DNA of 8,914 bases from an uncultured Bacteroidota bacterium (GTDB taxonomy: Bacteria > Bacteroidota > Bacteroidia > 2-12-FULL-35-15): positions 1 through 8,914 of the forward strand of contig CAILDT010000113.1 of NCBI GenBank assembly GCA_903833025.1, given 5' to 3'. The notes beneath the pieces are model-generated. The model ran no database searches, was not told where the DNA came from, and was given only the letters and a program-made list of their open reading frames with translations. This document shows positions 1-6,624 of this stretch, in pieces; the stretch's first letter is position 1, and every line of letters starts with the position of its first letter. A program made the translations under genes and the position numbers.

Positions 1-2451
1 GTGGATGTTATTATCCCTGTTTCTGTTCCTAATCTTTATACGTATCGAGTTCCTTACGATTGGAATGATGCCGTGGCGGTGGGTAAACGGGTGGTGGTGC
101 AATTTGGCAAAGGGAAATTGTATTCGGCACTTATTCGTAATATCCACGAAACACCTCCAAAACAGTACGAATCGAAATACATAGAAAATATATTAGATGA
201 ACAACCGATTGTAAATCTTAAACAATTTGAACTATGGGATTGGATGTGTTCTTATTATATGTGCACCATCGGGGAGGTAATGGTTGCTGCTTTGCCAGGA
301 GGTTTACGATTGGCAAGTGAAAGTAAAATAGTTTTGAATCCGCAATTTAATCCGCAGAAAAACGAAATAAATTTATCTGATAAAGAATATTTAATTATTG
401 ATGCGCTAGAGGTAAGAAACTTACTCACCTTAAATGACGTGGCGCAAATAATCGAACAGAAAACTGTTTACCCACTAATTAAATCTTTAATAGAAAAAGG
501 AGTTGTATTAATAGAAGAGGAATTAAAAGAAAAGTTTAAACCCAAAATAGCAACCTTTGTTAGGATAACTGATTATGCGGATAAAGAAGAAAACCTAAAA
601 ACAATGTTCGATTCGTTAGAAAAAAAGGCAGCGAAACAATTGGAAGTGGTGATGGCGTACATTGCATTATCAAAAAGATATACCGAAGAAAGAATAGACG
701 TAAAAAAATCGGACATACTGAAAATGGTGATAGGAGGGGAGGCGGCATTAACTGCTTTGGTAAAGAAAAATGTTTTCACTTTAGTTGAAAGAGAAGTAGG
801 AAGGTTGGCAAGTTTTGAAAATGAAAATAAGATTTCGGAATTAAATGAAAAACAAAAAGAAGTTTTAAAATCAATAGATCAAAATAAAAAAGATGTAACG
901 TTATTGCACGGTGTTACTTCTTCGGGAAAAACAGAAATTTATGTCAAACTAATAGAACAAACACTTGCAGAAGGCAAACAAGTTCTTTATTTATTGCCTG
1001 AAATAGCATTAACAACACAAATAATAAACAGATTAAGAAAATATTTTGGTGATGCTGTAGGTGTTTACCATAGTAAATTCAATGAAAACGAAAGAGTAGA
1101 GATTTGGAAAAATGTGTTAGATTCAACTTCTAAATCACGAATAATTATTGGTGCCCGTTCGGCATTATTCCTGCCTTTTAGTAATTTGGGTTTGGTAATA
1201 GTGGATGAAGAGCACGATACTTCATATAAACAATACGACCCTTCGCCGAGATATAATGCAAGGGATGGTGCAATTTATCTGGCACATATTCATAAAGCAA
1301 AAACATTGTTGGGGTCGGCAACGCCGAGTTTAGAAAGTTACTATAATGCAATGGAAGGCAAATATGGTTTTGCAGAAATAACTGAACGCTTTGGTGGTGT
1401 GCAAATGCCAGAGATATTTATTTCTGATGTAAAAGAGGCGCAGAAAAAAAAAGAAATGAAATCGCATTTCACACCCTTGATGTTAGATACAATTACTTTA
1501 GCATTGGCGAAAAAAGAACAGGTTATTTTATTTCAAAACAGAAGAGGATTCGCGCCTCAACTGGAGTGTAATATGTGCGCTTGGGTTCCGCAATGTATTA
1601 ATTGCGATGTGAGTTTAACTTATCATAAAACTACAAATCAATTGCGCTGCCATTACTGTGGGTATGCTATTAAACCACCTACTAAATGTGTTGCTTGTGG
1701 CGAAATTGATTTACGATTGAAAGGTTTTGGAACAGAAAAAATAGAAGAAGAATTACAAATATTTTATCCAAAAGCACGTATTGCCCGTATGGATTTGGAT
1801 ACTACCAGAAGTAAGTTTGCACACCAGCGCATCATTCAAGATTTTGAAGAGCGCAATGTGGATATACTTGTGGGAACACAAATGGTAACAAAGGGGCTGG
1901 ACTTTGATAATGTTTCAATGGTAGGAATATTAAATGCTGATAGTATGCTCAACTTCCCTGATTTTCGTTCGTTCGAAAGGAGTTTTCAATTAATGTCGCA
2001 AGTAGCGGGGCGGGCAGGCAGGAAAAATAAACGAGGAACAGTTATTATTCAAACCCATAATCCAACGCATAGTATTATTTTGGAAGTGATAGAAAATGAT
2101 TATTTGAGTATGTACACCAATCAATTGATGGATAGAAAGAATTTTAATTATCCTCCTTTTTATCGCTTGATTGAGATAACTGTGATTCATAAAGATGTGA
2201 ATTTAGTAAATGACGCTTCAAAATATTTAGCGGAAGTAATGCGCCATCATTTTGCAAAGCGTGTTCTGGGTCCTGAATTTCCTATCGTTTCACGGATGCG
2301 AAATTTATATCATAAAACTATTTTATTGAAAATAGAAAGAGAAAGTTCGGTGGTGCAGGTAAAAAAAATGGTAACAGAAATGATTTCTAAGTTTAAACAA
2401 ATGCCGAGCTATAAATCAATAAGGGTGAGAATAGATGTAGACCCGATGTAG
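1..2451 (+). CDS. priA: Primosomal protein N' (PriA), replication-restart DNA helicase; start probably upstream of window
   Basis: PriA is a 3'-to-5' superfamily 2 helicase that recognises stalled forks and reloads the replicative helicase in the cytoplasm. Numbering from the first base of the window, the visible motifs are the Walker A GVTSSGKT at 304-311, the DEEH box at 402-405, GSATPS (motif III) near residue 438, GTQMVTKGLDF (motif V) at 625-635 and QVAGRAGR (motif VI) at 667-674. All eight zinc-binding cysteines of the inserted domain are present: 523, 526, 532, 535, 550, 553, 563 and 566. The N-terminal part (about 1-100) matches the PriA 3'-DNA-binding domain. The visible length of about 816 residues is normal for the family. 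The frame begins exactly at base 1 with GTG, and PriA proteins usually have a few residues before this VIIPV-like strand, so the true start is probably a few codons outside the window. It converges on the next gene with a 5-bp gap. Confidence 0.95.
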   Translation: MDVIIPVSVPNLYTYRVPYDWNDAVAVGKRVVVQFGKGKLYSALIRNIHETPPKQYESKYIENILDEQPIVNLKQFELWDWMCSYYMCTIGEVMVAALPGGLRLASESKIVLNPQFNPQKNEINLSDKEYLIIDALEVRNLLTLNDVAQIIEQKTVYPLIKSLIEKGVVLIEEELKEKFKPKIATFVRITDYADKEENLKTMFDSLEKKAAKQLEVVMAYIALSKRYTEERIDVKKSDILKMVIGGEAALTALVKKNVFTLVEREVGRLASFENENKISELNEKQKEVLKSIDQNKKDVTLLHGVTSSGKTEIYVKLIEQTLAEGKQVLYLLPEIALTTQIINRLRKYFGDAVGVYHSKFNENERVEIWKNVLDSTSKSRIIIGARSALFLPFSNLGLVIVDEEHDTSYKQYDPSPRYNARDGAIYLAHIHKAKTLLGSATPSLESYYNAMEGKYGFAEITERFGGVQMPEIFISDVKEAQKKKEMKSHFTPLMLDTITLALAKKEQVILFQNRRGFAPQLECNMCAWVPQCINCDVSLTYHKTTNQLRCHYCGYAIKPPTKCVACGEIDLRLKGFGTEKIEEELQIFYPKARIARMDLDTTRSKFAHQRIIQDFEERNVDILVGTQMVTKGLDFDNVSMVGILNADSMLNFPDFRSFERSFQLMSQVAGRAGRKNKRGTVIIQTHNPTHSIILEVIENDYLSMYTNQLMDRKNFNYPPFYRLIEITVIHKDVNLVNDASKYLAEVMRHHFAKRVLGPEFPIVSRMRNLYHKTILLKIERESSVVQVKKMVTEMISKFKQMPSYKSIRVRIDVDPM

Positions 2452-2456
2452 TTTAA

Positions 2457-2873
2457 TTATTGTACATCCACATAAAACGAGGCGATACTATCTAAACCGT
2501 ACCCCAATGCTTTTTTGTTGAGTTCCTGAATTCTGTTATAAAGTCCTTCAGCATTATATTTTGCCCTTTCTTTTAAAGTAAAAACATAACTCCCATTTCT
2601 TGATTCAAGTGGTTTTGGTTTGGTTACTCCTTTATTTAAATCATCAGCAAATTTCTGAAGTTTCTTTTTATCAGCAGATAAATAAGAGAAATTCCAACTT
2701 TGTGCTTTACTCGAAAGGTGAGAGTTTTCGGACTTTTTAAAATAATATTGAATAGCCGCTAAACTATAATCTCTTTTTGCATTTTCGTTTTTATCTGTTT
2801 CCTGACCGTATGCAAACGTTCCAACGGAAATTAATCCTGCGATTAATAGATAAGTGAGTTTTAGTTTTTTCAT
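2457..2873 (-). CDS. Small secreted protein of unknown function (138 aa)
   Basis: I do not recognise a family. The product starts with MKKLKLTYLLIAGLISVG, a typical signal peptide: lysines, then a hydrophobic core, then a likely signal peptidase I site after AYG with mature Gln as the first residue. There is no lipobox cysteine, so it is probably periplasmic or exported rather than a lipoprotein. The mature part (about 115 residues) is charged and rich in Lys, Ser, Asn and Tyr, looks mostly helical, and has no cysteines or obvious catalytic motif. The open frame extends upstream to 2957, but I chose the ATG at 2871-2873 because it puts the signal peptide at the N terminus and a promoter word lies just upstream. 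The gene is convergent with priA and divergent from gltX. Existence as a gene is likely; function is unknown. Confidence 0.75.
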   Translation of the reverse strand: MKKLKLTYLLIAGLISVGTFAYGQETDKNENAKRDYSLAAIQYYFKKSENSHLSSKAQSWNFSYLSADKKKLQKFADDLNKGVTKPKPLESRNGSYVFTLKERAKYNAEGLYNRIQELNKKALGYGLDSIASFYVDVQ

Positions 2874-2880
2874 TTCTGTA

Positions 2881-2888
2881 CAAAAGTA
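2881..2888 (-). promoter_or_regulatory. Bacteroidota -7 promoter word for the small secreted protein
   Basis: On the minus strand this reads TACTTTTG, an exact match to the TAnnTTTG -7 element of Bacteroidota sigma factor promoters. Only 7 bases lie between it and the ATG, so the transcript would be leaderless or almost so. No convincing -33 TTG is visible at normal spacing. Confidence 0.45.
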
Positions 2889-2964
2889 AATTTTTATTTG
2901 GAGAAACGAAATTAAAAACGATTGAATAGAATTAATTTCAAATGCCAGCATCTTCAAATTAAAT

Positions 2965-2972
2965 TATCTTTG
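2965..2972 (+). promoter_or_regulatory. Bacteroidota -7 promoter word for gltX-folB
   Basis: TATCTTTG matches TAnnTTTG exactly and ends 19 bases before the gltX ATG, giving a short A-rich leader without a Shine-Dalgarno motif, as is usual in this phylum. The -33 element is not clear. Confidence 0.55.
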
Positions 2973-2991
2973 CACCCCAATAAAAAATAAA

Positions 2992-4536
2992 ATGGAAAAC
3001 AAAAGAGTACGATTACGTTTTGCACCAAGCCCCACTGGAGGTTTACATATGGGAGGAGTGCGCACAGCATTATTCAGTTATTTATTTGCGAAGAAACACA
3101 ATGGCGATTTTATTTTAAGAATAGAAGATACCGACCAAACGCGATATGTAAAAGGTGCAGAAGAATATATCATTGAATCATTGAAATGGTGTGGCATAGA
3201 ACCTAATGAAGGTGTTGGTTTTGGAGATGGTAAGTTTGCACCTTATCGCCAAAGTGAACGAAAAGAGCTTGGTATTTATGCTAAATACGCACAACAACTT
3301 ATAGATACCGGACACGCGTATTATGCTTTTGATACTTCCGAAGAATTGGATGCGATGCGCAAAAGGTTGGAAGCCGCTAAAGTGGTTGCTCCGCAATATA
3401 ATTCGGTGAGCCGACAAAATATGCGGAACTCATTAACGCTTTCTGAAGATGAAGTAAAAAAACTAATGGATGCCGGAACGCCTTATGTGGTGAGGTTAAA
3501 AGTGCCTCGTAATGAAGAAATAAGATTTCACGATATTATAAGAGGATGGGTGGTTGTAAATTCTACACAGGTAGATGATAAAGTTTTATTGAAAAGTGAT
3601 GGGATGCCAACGTACCATTTGGCGCATATTGTGGATGATATTGAAATGGAAATATCTCACGCAGTGCGAGGAGAGGAGTGGTTGCCATCAGCACCATCGC
3701 ACGTTTTAATTTATCGTTATTTGGGCTTGGAAGATAAAATGCCTTTGTTGGCGCATCTTCCATTGATATTAAAACCTGATGGAAACGGAAAGCTTTCTAA
3801 AAGAGATAAATCAGGGATACCGATGTTTCCTTTAAATTGGTTTGATGAACGGACAAATGAAAGTTATGTTGGTTATCGCGAATCAGGGTTTTTCCCTGAA
3901 GCATTTATAAATATGTTAGGGATGCTTGGCTGGAATCCGGGAACGCCGCAAGAAATATTTTCCTTAGAAGAATTAATTCAGGCATTTTCATTTGAACGCG
4001 TAAATAAATCAGGAGCAAAATTCGACCCTGAAAAAACAAAGTGGTTCAATCAGCAATATTTAAGAAAGAAAAGTGATGCTGAATTAGCTGAATTGTTCAA
4101 ACCAATGTTAGAGGAAAAGCTAATCAACAATAATCAATCAACAATAATCAATCAACAATACATTGAGGGTGTTTGTAAATTAGTAAAAGAAAAAGCACAT
4201 TTTGTAAATGAGTTTTGGGCAGGCGGAAGTTATTTTTTCATCGCCCCAACAACTTATGACGAAAAAGTAATTGCTAAAAAGTGGAATGAAAATTCTAAAA
4301 CAATCTTCTTAAAATTAATAGAAGAATTTAATTCTCAAACCACATTTGATGCAACCACAATACACAATGCGATTGTAGAAACAGAAACAAAAATGGCTGC
4401 TAAAGTAGATTTGCAATTGTTGCGCGTATTAGTAAGTGGAGCCGCAGGAGGACCAGCAATACACGATATGATAGCTTTGATAGGCAAACAAGAAATAGTA
4501 AAACGAATAGAAACCGCATTAATCAATATTAAATAA
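2992..4536 (+). CDS. gltX: Glutamate--tRNA ligase (GltX)
   Basis: A class I aminoacyl-tRNA synthetase that charges tRNA-Glu with glutamate in the cytoplasm. The N-terminal Rossmann fold carries APSPTGGLHMGG (residues 11-22), in which HMGG is the HIGH signature variant. The ATP-binding KMSKS equivalent is KLSKR at 267-271, inside the typical GNGKLSKRDKSG context. The C-terminal alpha-helical anticodon-binding domain follows, and the end has the usual GGPAIHDMIALIG segment. The length of 514 residues fits the family. At 4122-4159 (near residues 377-390) an Asn/Gln-rich stretch is coded by a 14-bp tandem repeat, which is unusual for this domain. The ATG follows an A-rich leader without a Shine-Dalgarno motif. 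It is 17 bp upstream of folB and probably co-transcribed with it. A discriminating versus non-discriminating form cannot be decided by eye. Confidence 0.97.
   Translation: MENKRVRLRFAPSPTGGLHMGGVRTALFSYLFAKKHNGDFILRIEDTDQTRYVKGAEEYIIESLKWCGIEPNEGVGFGDGKFAPYRQSERKELGIYAKYAQQLIDTGHAYYAFDTSEELDAMRKRLEAAKVVAPQYNSVSRQNMRNSLTLSEDEVKKLMDAGTPYVVRLKVPRNEEIRFHDIIRGWVVVNSTQVDDKVLLKSDGMPTYHLAHIVDDIEMEISHAVRGEEWLPSAPSHVLIYRYLGLEDKMPLLAHLPLILKPDGNGKLSKRDKSGIPMFPLNWFDERTNESYVGYRESGFFPEAFINMLGMLGWNPGTPQEIFSLEELIQAFSFERVNKSGAKFDPEKTKWFNQQYLRKKSDAELAELFKPMLEEKLINNNQSTIINQQYIEGVCKLVKEKAHFVNEFWAGGSYFFIAPTTYDEKVIAKKWNENSKTIFLKLIEEFNSQTTFDATTIHNAIVETETKMAAKVDLQLLRVLVSGAAGGPAIHDMIALIGKQEIVKRIETALINIK
4122..4159 (+). 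repeat. 14-bp tandem repeat, 2.7 copies, inside gltX
   Basis: The block AATCAACAAT occurs three times, separated twice by AATC, so the unit is AATCAACAATAATC (14 bp). All copies are identical. Because 14 is not a multiple of three, each copy is read in a different frame, giving the local peptide INNNQSTIINQQY. Confidence 0.9.
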
Positions 4537-4553
4537 CATTAAACAATAAAAAA

Positions 4554-4928
4554 ATGAACAAAATAATTGTAGAAGGAATTAAAATATACGCACACCACGG
4601 CTGTATGGACGAAGAAGCAAAGCTGGGTGGCAATTACAGTGTAGATGTAATTATACAAGCTAATTTTGAGGAAGCAGCTTTAACCGACAATTTAAAAAAA
4701 ACGGTTGATTACGTAAAAGTAGTTGAAATTGTAAAAAGAGAAATGGCAATTCGCTCCAAGTTAATTGAAGCGGTTGGCAAACGAATAGTTGATGCCATAC
4801 ATAAGGAACTTCTCGTTTCGATGCAAAAAATGGGAGAGTATTTTCCAAAAGTACAAGTACAAGTAACCAAACTGAACCCACCAATAAACGGAGTGGTGCA
4901 AAGCGTAAGTATAATTATAGAAGAATAA
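4554..4928 (+). CDS. folB: Dihydroneopterin aldolase (FolB)
   Basis: FolB cleaves 7,8-dihydroneopterin to 6-hydroxymethyl-7,8-dihydropterin and glycolaldehyde in tetrahydrofolate synthesis, as an octamer in the cytoplasm. The 124-residue length is normal. Family marks are the N-terminal EGIKIYAHHGC (7-17) followed by an acidic pair at 20-21 and GGNYSVDV, the TVDY segment at 50-53, the conserved glutamate in KLIEAVG (E72) that holds the pterin, and the late lysine in KLNPPINGVV (K106), which aligns by position with the catalytic lysine. It starts 17 bp after gltX without a promoter of its own that I can see, so it is probably translated from the gltX transcript. The 47 bp to the tRNA gene contain a separate promoter word. 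Confidence 0.94.
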   Translation: MNKIIVEGIKIYAHHGCMDEEAKLGGNYSVDVIIQANFEEAALTDNLKKTVDYVKVVEIVKREMAIRSKLIEAVGKRIVDAIHKELLVSMQKMGEYFPKVQVQVTKLNPPINGVVQSVSIIIEE

Positions 4929-4950
4929 ATAATAGATTAAAAATAATTTC

Positions 4951-4958
4951 TACCTTTG
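4951..4958 (+). promoter_or_regulatory. Bacteroidota -7 promoter word for tRNA-Cys
   Basis: TACCTTTG matches TAnnTTTG exactly and ends 17 bases before the tRNA, a sensible distance for a short 5' leader removed by RNase P. No -33 TTG is clear. Confidence 0.5.
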
Positions 4959-4975
4959 CGCCTCTAAAAACAAAA

Positions 4976-5046
4976 GGTCCTGTGGCCGAGCGGTTAGGCT
5001 GAGCTCTGCAAAAGCTCCTACTGCGGTTCAAATCCGCACGGGACCT
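4976..5046 (+). tRNA. tRNA-Cys (anticodon GCA)
   Basis: The 71-base cloverleaf folds by hand. The acceptor GGTCCTG pairs with CGGGACC (one T-G pair) and the discriminator base is T. The D arm is GCC/GGC with the loop GAGCGGTTA. The anticodon stem GAGCT/AGCTC encloses the loop CTGCAAA with anticodon GCA. A 4-base variable loop follows, then the T arm TGCGG-TTCAAAT-CCGCA. CCA is not encoded, as is common in this phylum. It sits between folB and a gene-poor remnant region, and tRNA 3' ends are frequent integration sites for phages and genomic islands. Confidence 0.96.
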
Positions 5047-5061
5047 CTACTAAGAACAATT

Positions 5062-5096
5062 AAACCATTGATAATAAACGTTATCAATGGTTTTTT
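5062..5096 (+). terminator. Rho-independent terminator of tRNA-Cys
   Basis: AAACCATTGATAA (5062-5074) and TTATCAATGGTTT (5081-5093) form a perfect 13-bp stem with a 6-base loop, followed directly by a T run. It starts 16 bases after the tRNA 3' end. Confidence 0.88.
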
Positions 5097-5104
5097 GTTT
5101 TAAA

Positions 5105-5123
5105 GTGTGGCAATAGGTGTGGC
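5105..5123 (+). repeat. Direct repeat GTGTGGC at 12-bp spacing behind the tRNA
   Basis: GTGTGGC occurs at 5105-5111 and 5117-5123, and a related TTGTGTGGTTG lies at 5146-5156. Short direct repeats close to a tRNA attachment site can be integrase arm-type sites, but three copies of a short word are also possible by chance. Confidence 0.3.
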
Positions 5124-5167
5124 GTAGTTAACCCAAAATTTCTAGTTGTGTGGTTGAATTTTCATAG

Positions 5168-5662
5168 TTATACAAAGTATGTTAGTTCTTTTATTATTTC
5201 TTCTACAGATGTTAATTCACCTTCTGAAACTCTCCTTATAAATCGAGTTTTATCTTCTTGTACTAATTCTTTACCATTGATAAACTTAATTAGCTTTGTT
5301 TGTTGAGGTGTTAAATCCTTGTTTTCTTCAATTAGAAGGTTTTTTATAGTTGTCGAGACGCTTACCTTAACTGGTGTTATTTCTGATGCTACAGCCTTGT
5401 TTAATGCTTTGGCTTGACCACCTTTCTTACCATTATTAACCTTAGAAATATAATTACTGATACCTCTTGAAAGTGTCGGGACTATAAGTTTCCAGTATCC
5501 ATTAAGATACTTCTTATCAAAGTCTGGTTCTGTTCCATTGAATCCAAATTCCATTATTGCCTTGAATATTATTAATTGGTCTGGTGTTTCCAATTCATTT
5601 ATTGCATCATAATATGACTTCATTATCATTATACCTTTTACTTGAGTTGTGTTTGTGTCCAT
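5168..5662 (-). CDS. DUF6291-like phage/plasmid-type protein (164 aa)
   Basis: The N-terminal half fits the DUF6291 pattern known from phage and mobile-element genes: a start like KGIMIMKSYYDAINELE, then IFKAIMEFGFNGTEPDF, then a WKLIVPTLSRGI helix and the typical NGKKGGQAKA motif near residues 88-97. In many relatives this domain is the N-terminal part of replication-type proteins, but its biochemical role is not established. The C-terminal third is Lys/Glu-rich and has no helicase or nuclease motif. I keep the first ATG because the family needs the residues before KSYYDAI. Upstream there is no Shine-Dalgarno motif, only an A-rich leader and a 13-bp dyad. It is the only intact gene between the tRNA and the T9SS gene, on the opposite strand to gltX-folB, and could be a survivor of a decayed element. 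Family call is moderately sure; function is unknown. Confidence 0.7.
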   Translation of the reverse strand: MDTNTTQVKGIMIMKSYYDAINELETPDQLIIFKAIMEFGFNGTEPDFDKKYLNGYWKLIVPTLSRGISNYISKVNNGKKGGQAKALNKAVASEITPVKVSVSTTIKNLLIEENKDLTPQQTKLIKFINGKELVQEDKTRFIRRVSEGELTSVEEIIKELTYFV

Positions 5663-5688
5663 TTGTTTTTAGTTATTAGAAATCTAAC

Positions 5689-5701
5689 CTATCTATGATA
5701 G
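5689..5701. promoter_or_regulatory. Small dyad upstream of the DUF6291-like gene, possible operator
   Basis: CTATC-TAT-GATAG is a perfect 5-bp inverted repeat around three bases, 27 bases before the start codon at 5662. It could bind a repressor or form a small hairpin in the leader. In DNA this AT-rich it may be chance. Confidence 0.25.
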
Positions 5702-5768
5702 TGTAGTTATTTTTTTTGTAGTTGAAGTGGTTGTTTAAATTGTATTTATAGATGTGTTGTTTTGTGCA

Positions 5769-5858
5769 TCAAATAATTTTACTTAACCCTTCAATTGATG
5801 TTGCTTGTCCTAGTGGTTTATTTCCTAGCATCAAAATGTATCTGTTTTTTTTAGTCAT
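5769..5858 (-). pseudogene. 29-codon ORF, possibly a frameshifted small helix-turn-helix-type protein
   Basis: The frame reads MTKKNRYILMLGNKPLG and ends LSKII followed by TGA. It lies upstream of the DUF6291-like gene on the same strand. Removing one A from the AAAA run just before the stop (about 5777-5780) would extend it by 14 codons as LSKLFDAQNNTSINTI. That longer version has the general look of small phage proteins with a short strand, a GxxxxL turn and a recognition helix, but I cannot assign a family. It may be a dead gene, a genuine microprotein, or chance. Confidence 0.3.
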
Positions 5859-6019
5859 TGATTGTTTTTAAATAATTGTTATTATTTTCTTTTTATATCT
5901 ATAAGTATAACGAATAGTTTAAAAAAGTAAATAAAAAATCTGAAGATGATTCATACCTAATTGATATTCAACTAGTAAAAATTAATTTATTTTTTTGAAT
6001 GCTGTTTGTAGTAAACTAA

Positions 6020-6139
6020 TTTCGTAAAGATTCGCTAAGGGTTCGCTACAGTAAAGAAAGAGATATAGATACAGAAATAGATAAAGGAAAAGGAATAGCA
6101 ATAGCAACAGCAACAGATAGCATTTTAAATGTTTATTAA
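6020..6139 (+). pseudogene. Start-less coding remnant with an Asp/Ile/Lys-rich linker
   Basis: Between an in-frame TAA at 6017-6019 and a TAA at 6137-6139 this frame reads FRKDSLRVRYSKERDIDTEI and continues with DKGKGIAIATATDSILNVY. It has no start codon. The RKDSLRVRYSKxRDIDxxIDKxK style is what I know from the low-complexity linkers of phage or plasmid replication-organiser proteins, including DUF6291-type ones. It is on the opposite strand to the intact DUF6291-like gene, so it is not simply that gene's missing tail. The DNA of this stretch is strongly purine-rich on the plus strand, so a non-coding low-complexity explanation is possible. Confidence 0.35.
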
Positions 6140-6170
6140 TAAAAATAAACAAAATTTTTCAATAAACAAA

Positions 6171-6258
6171 CACTACTCAACCTTGCGGAGCAAAGATATA
6201 CTTACCTTATATATTTAATTATAGCGAAGCGAAACACCACTCAATAGCGTAAGCAACC
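6171..6258 (+). repeat. Imperfect direct repeat pair with a hairpin-like core
   Basis: CACTACTCAA (6171-6180) and CACCACTCAA (6235-6244) match at 9 of 10 bases and are each followed by a related word: TTGCGGAGCAA (6183-6193) and TAGCGTAAGCAA (6245-6256). A third related word, TAGCGAAGCGA, sits between them at 6222-6232. TTGC-GGA-GCAA can fold on itself. Confidence 0.45.
6191..6198 (-). promoter_or_regulatory. Candidate minus-strand -7 promoter word
   Basis: On the minus strand this reads TATCTTTG, identical to the -7 word in front of gltX. It points towards the 5769-5858 ORF and the DUF6291-like gene, over 300 bases away. No -33 TTG at 19-21 bases. An identical minus-strand word at 6764-6771 faces no nearby gene, so chance is a real possibility. 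Confidence 0.25.
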
Positions 6259-6584
6259 TTTTTATAATTATCTTAACTATCAATCTTCAACCCTACGGAG
6301 TATGAACCAGCCTTTGTAAAACTTCCTCAATGAAATTCAAAACAATTTTTGGAAGCAATCAGTATTAAGCCTTATCTGGCTTGGCAGCCCTCCCTCCCTT
6401 GCAATAAATCAATTCTAATATTCCATAGTTTTGTTACCTCTCTTATATAGTTGAATTTTTAAATATCAAATTAATTAGGGAATAAATAGACAGTTATTTT
6501 GGAGGATACCATTTTTCAAAAAAATATTTTTTATGTTTTTTTGGTCAAAAAAAGCCTAGTGTTACCAATGCTTCTGTGGAAACA

Positions 6585-6624
6585 TTAGCACGTATTTACT
6601 AGGTATGTTAGCACGTATTCACTA
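6585..6624 (+). repeat. Near-perfect 17-bp direct repeat at 23-bp period
   Basis: TTAGCACGTATTTACTA (6585-6601) and TTAGCACGTATTCACTA (6608-6624) differ at one base. The second copy is bounded by TTAG and CTAA, giving it inverted ends. A 23-bp period is about two helical turns, so tandem protein binding on one face is possible, but a local duplication is equally simple. Confidence 0.7.

Larger units (their letters stand above)
6140..6588. other. Gene-free AT-rich stretch with short hairpin-like words
   Basis: I see no credible gene in this stretch on either strand. It contains an AT-rich 7-bp inverted repeat (6131-6137 with 6144-6150) overlapping the stop of the preceding remnant, a minus-strand promoter word at 6191-6198, four related small hairpin words between 6183 and 6302, and a plus-strand TAGTTTTG at 6426-6433 that could be a -7 element but has no well-spaced TTG. 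The part around 6515-6560 is runs of A and T. Confidence 0.5.

Noticed and set aside
560..779. Open frames antisense to priA
   Set aside because: They lie wholly inside a strongly supported gene, have no family features and begin without promoter context.
2874..2957. Longer N terminus for the secreted protein, starting at 2957
   Set aside because: It would put 28 residues before a clear signal peptide and run through the divergent promoter region.
3178..3763. Open frames antisense to gltX
   Set aside because: They overlap conserved synthetase coding sequence and show no recognisable protein; by-products of the gltX codons.
4660..4884. Open frame antisense to folB
   Set aside because: Fully inside folB, and its residues mirror the folB codons.
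4929..4975. Riboswitch or leader RNA between folB and the tRNA
   Set aside because: Only 47 bases, with no conserved fold; a promoter word explains it.
6171..6624. CRISPR array
   Set aside because: Repeats are few, short and unevenly spaced, with no array of equal spacers and no cas genes.
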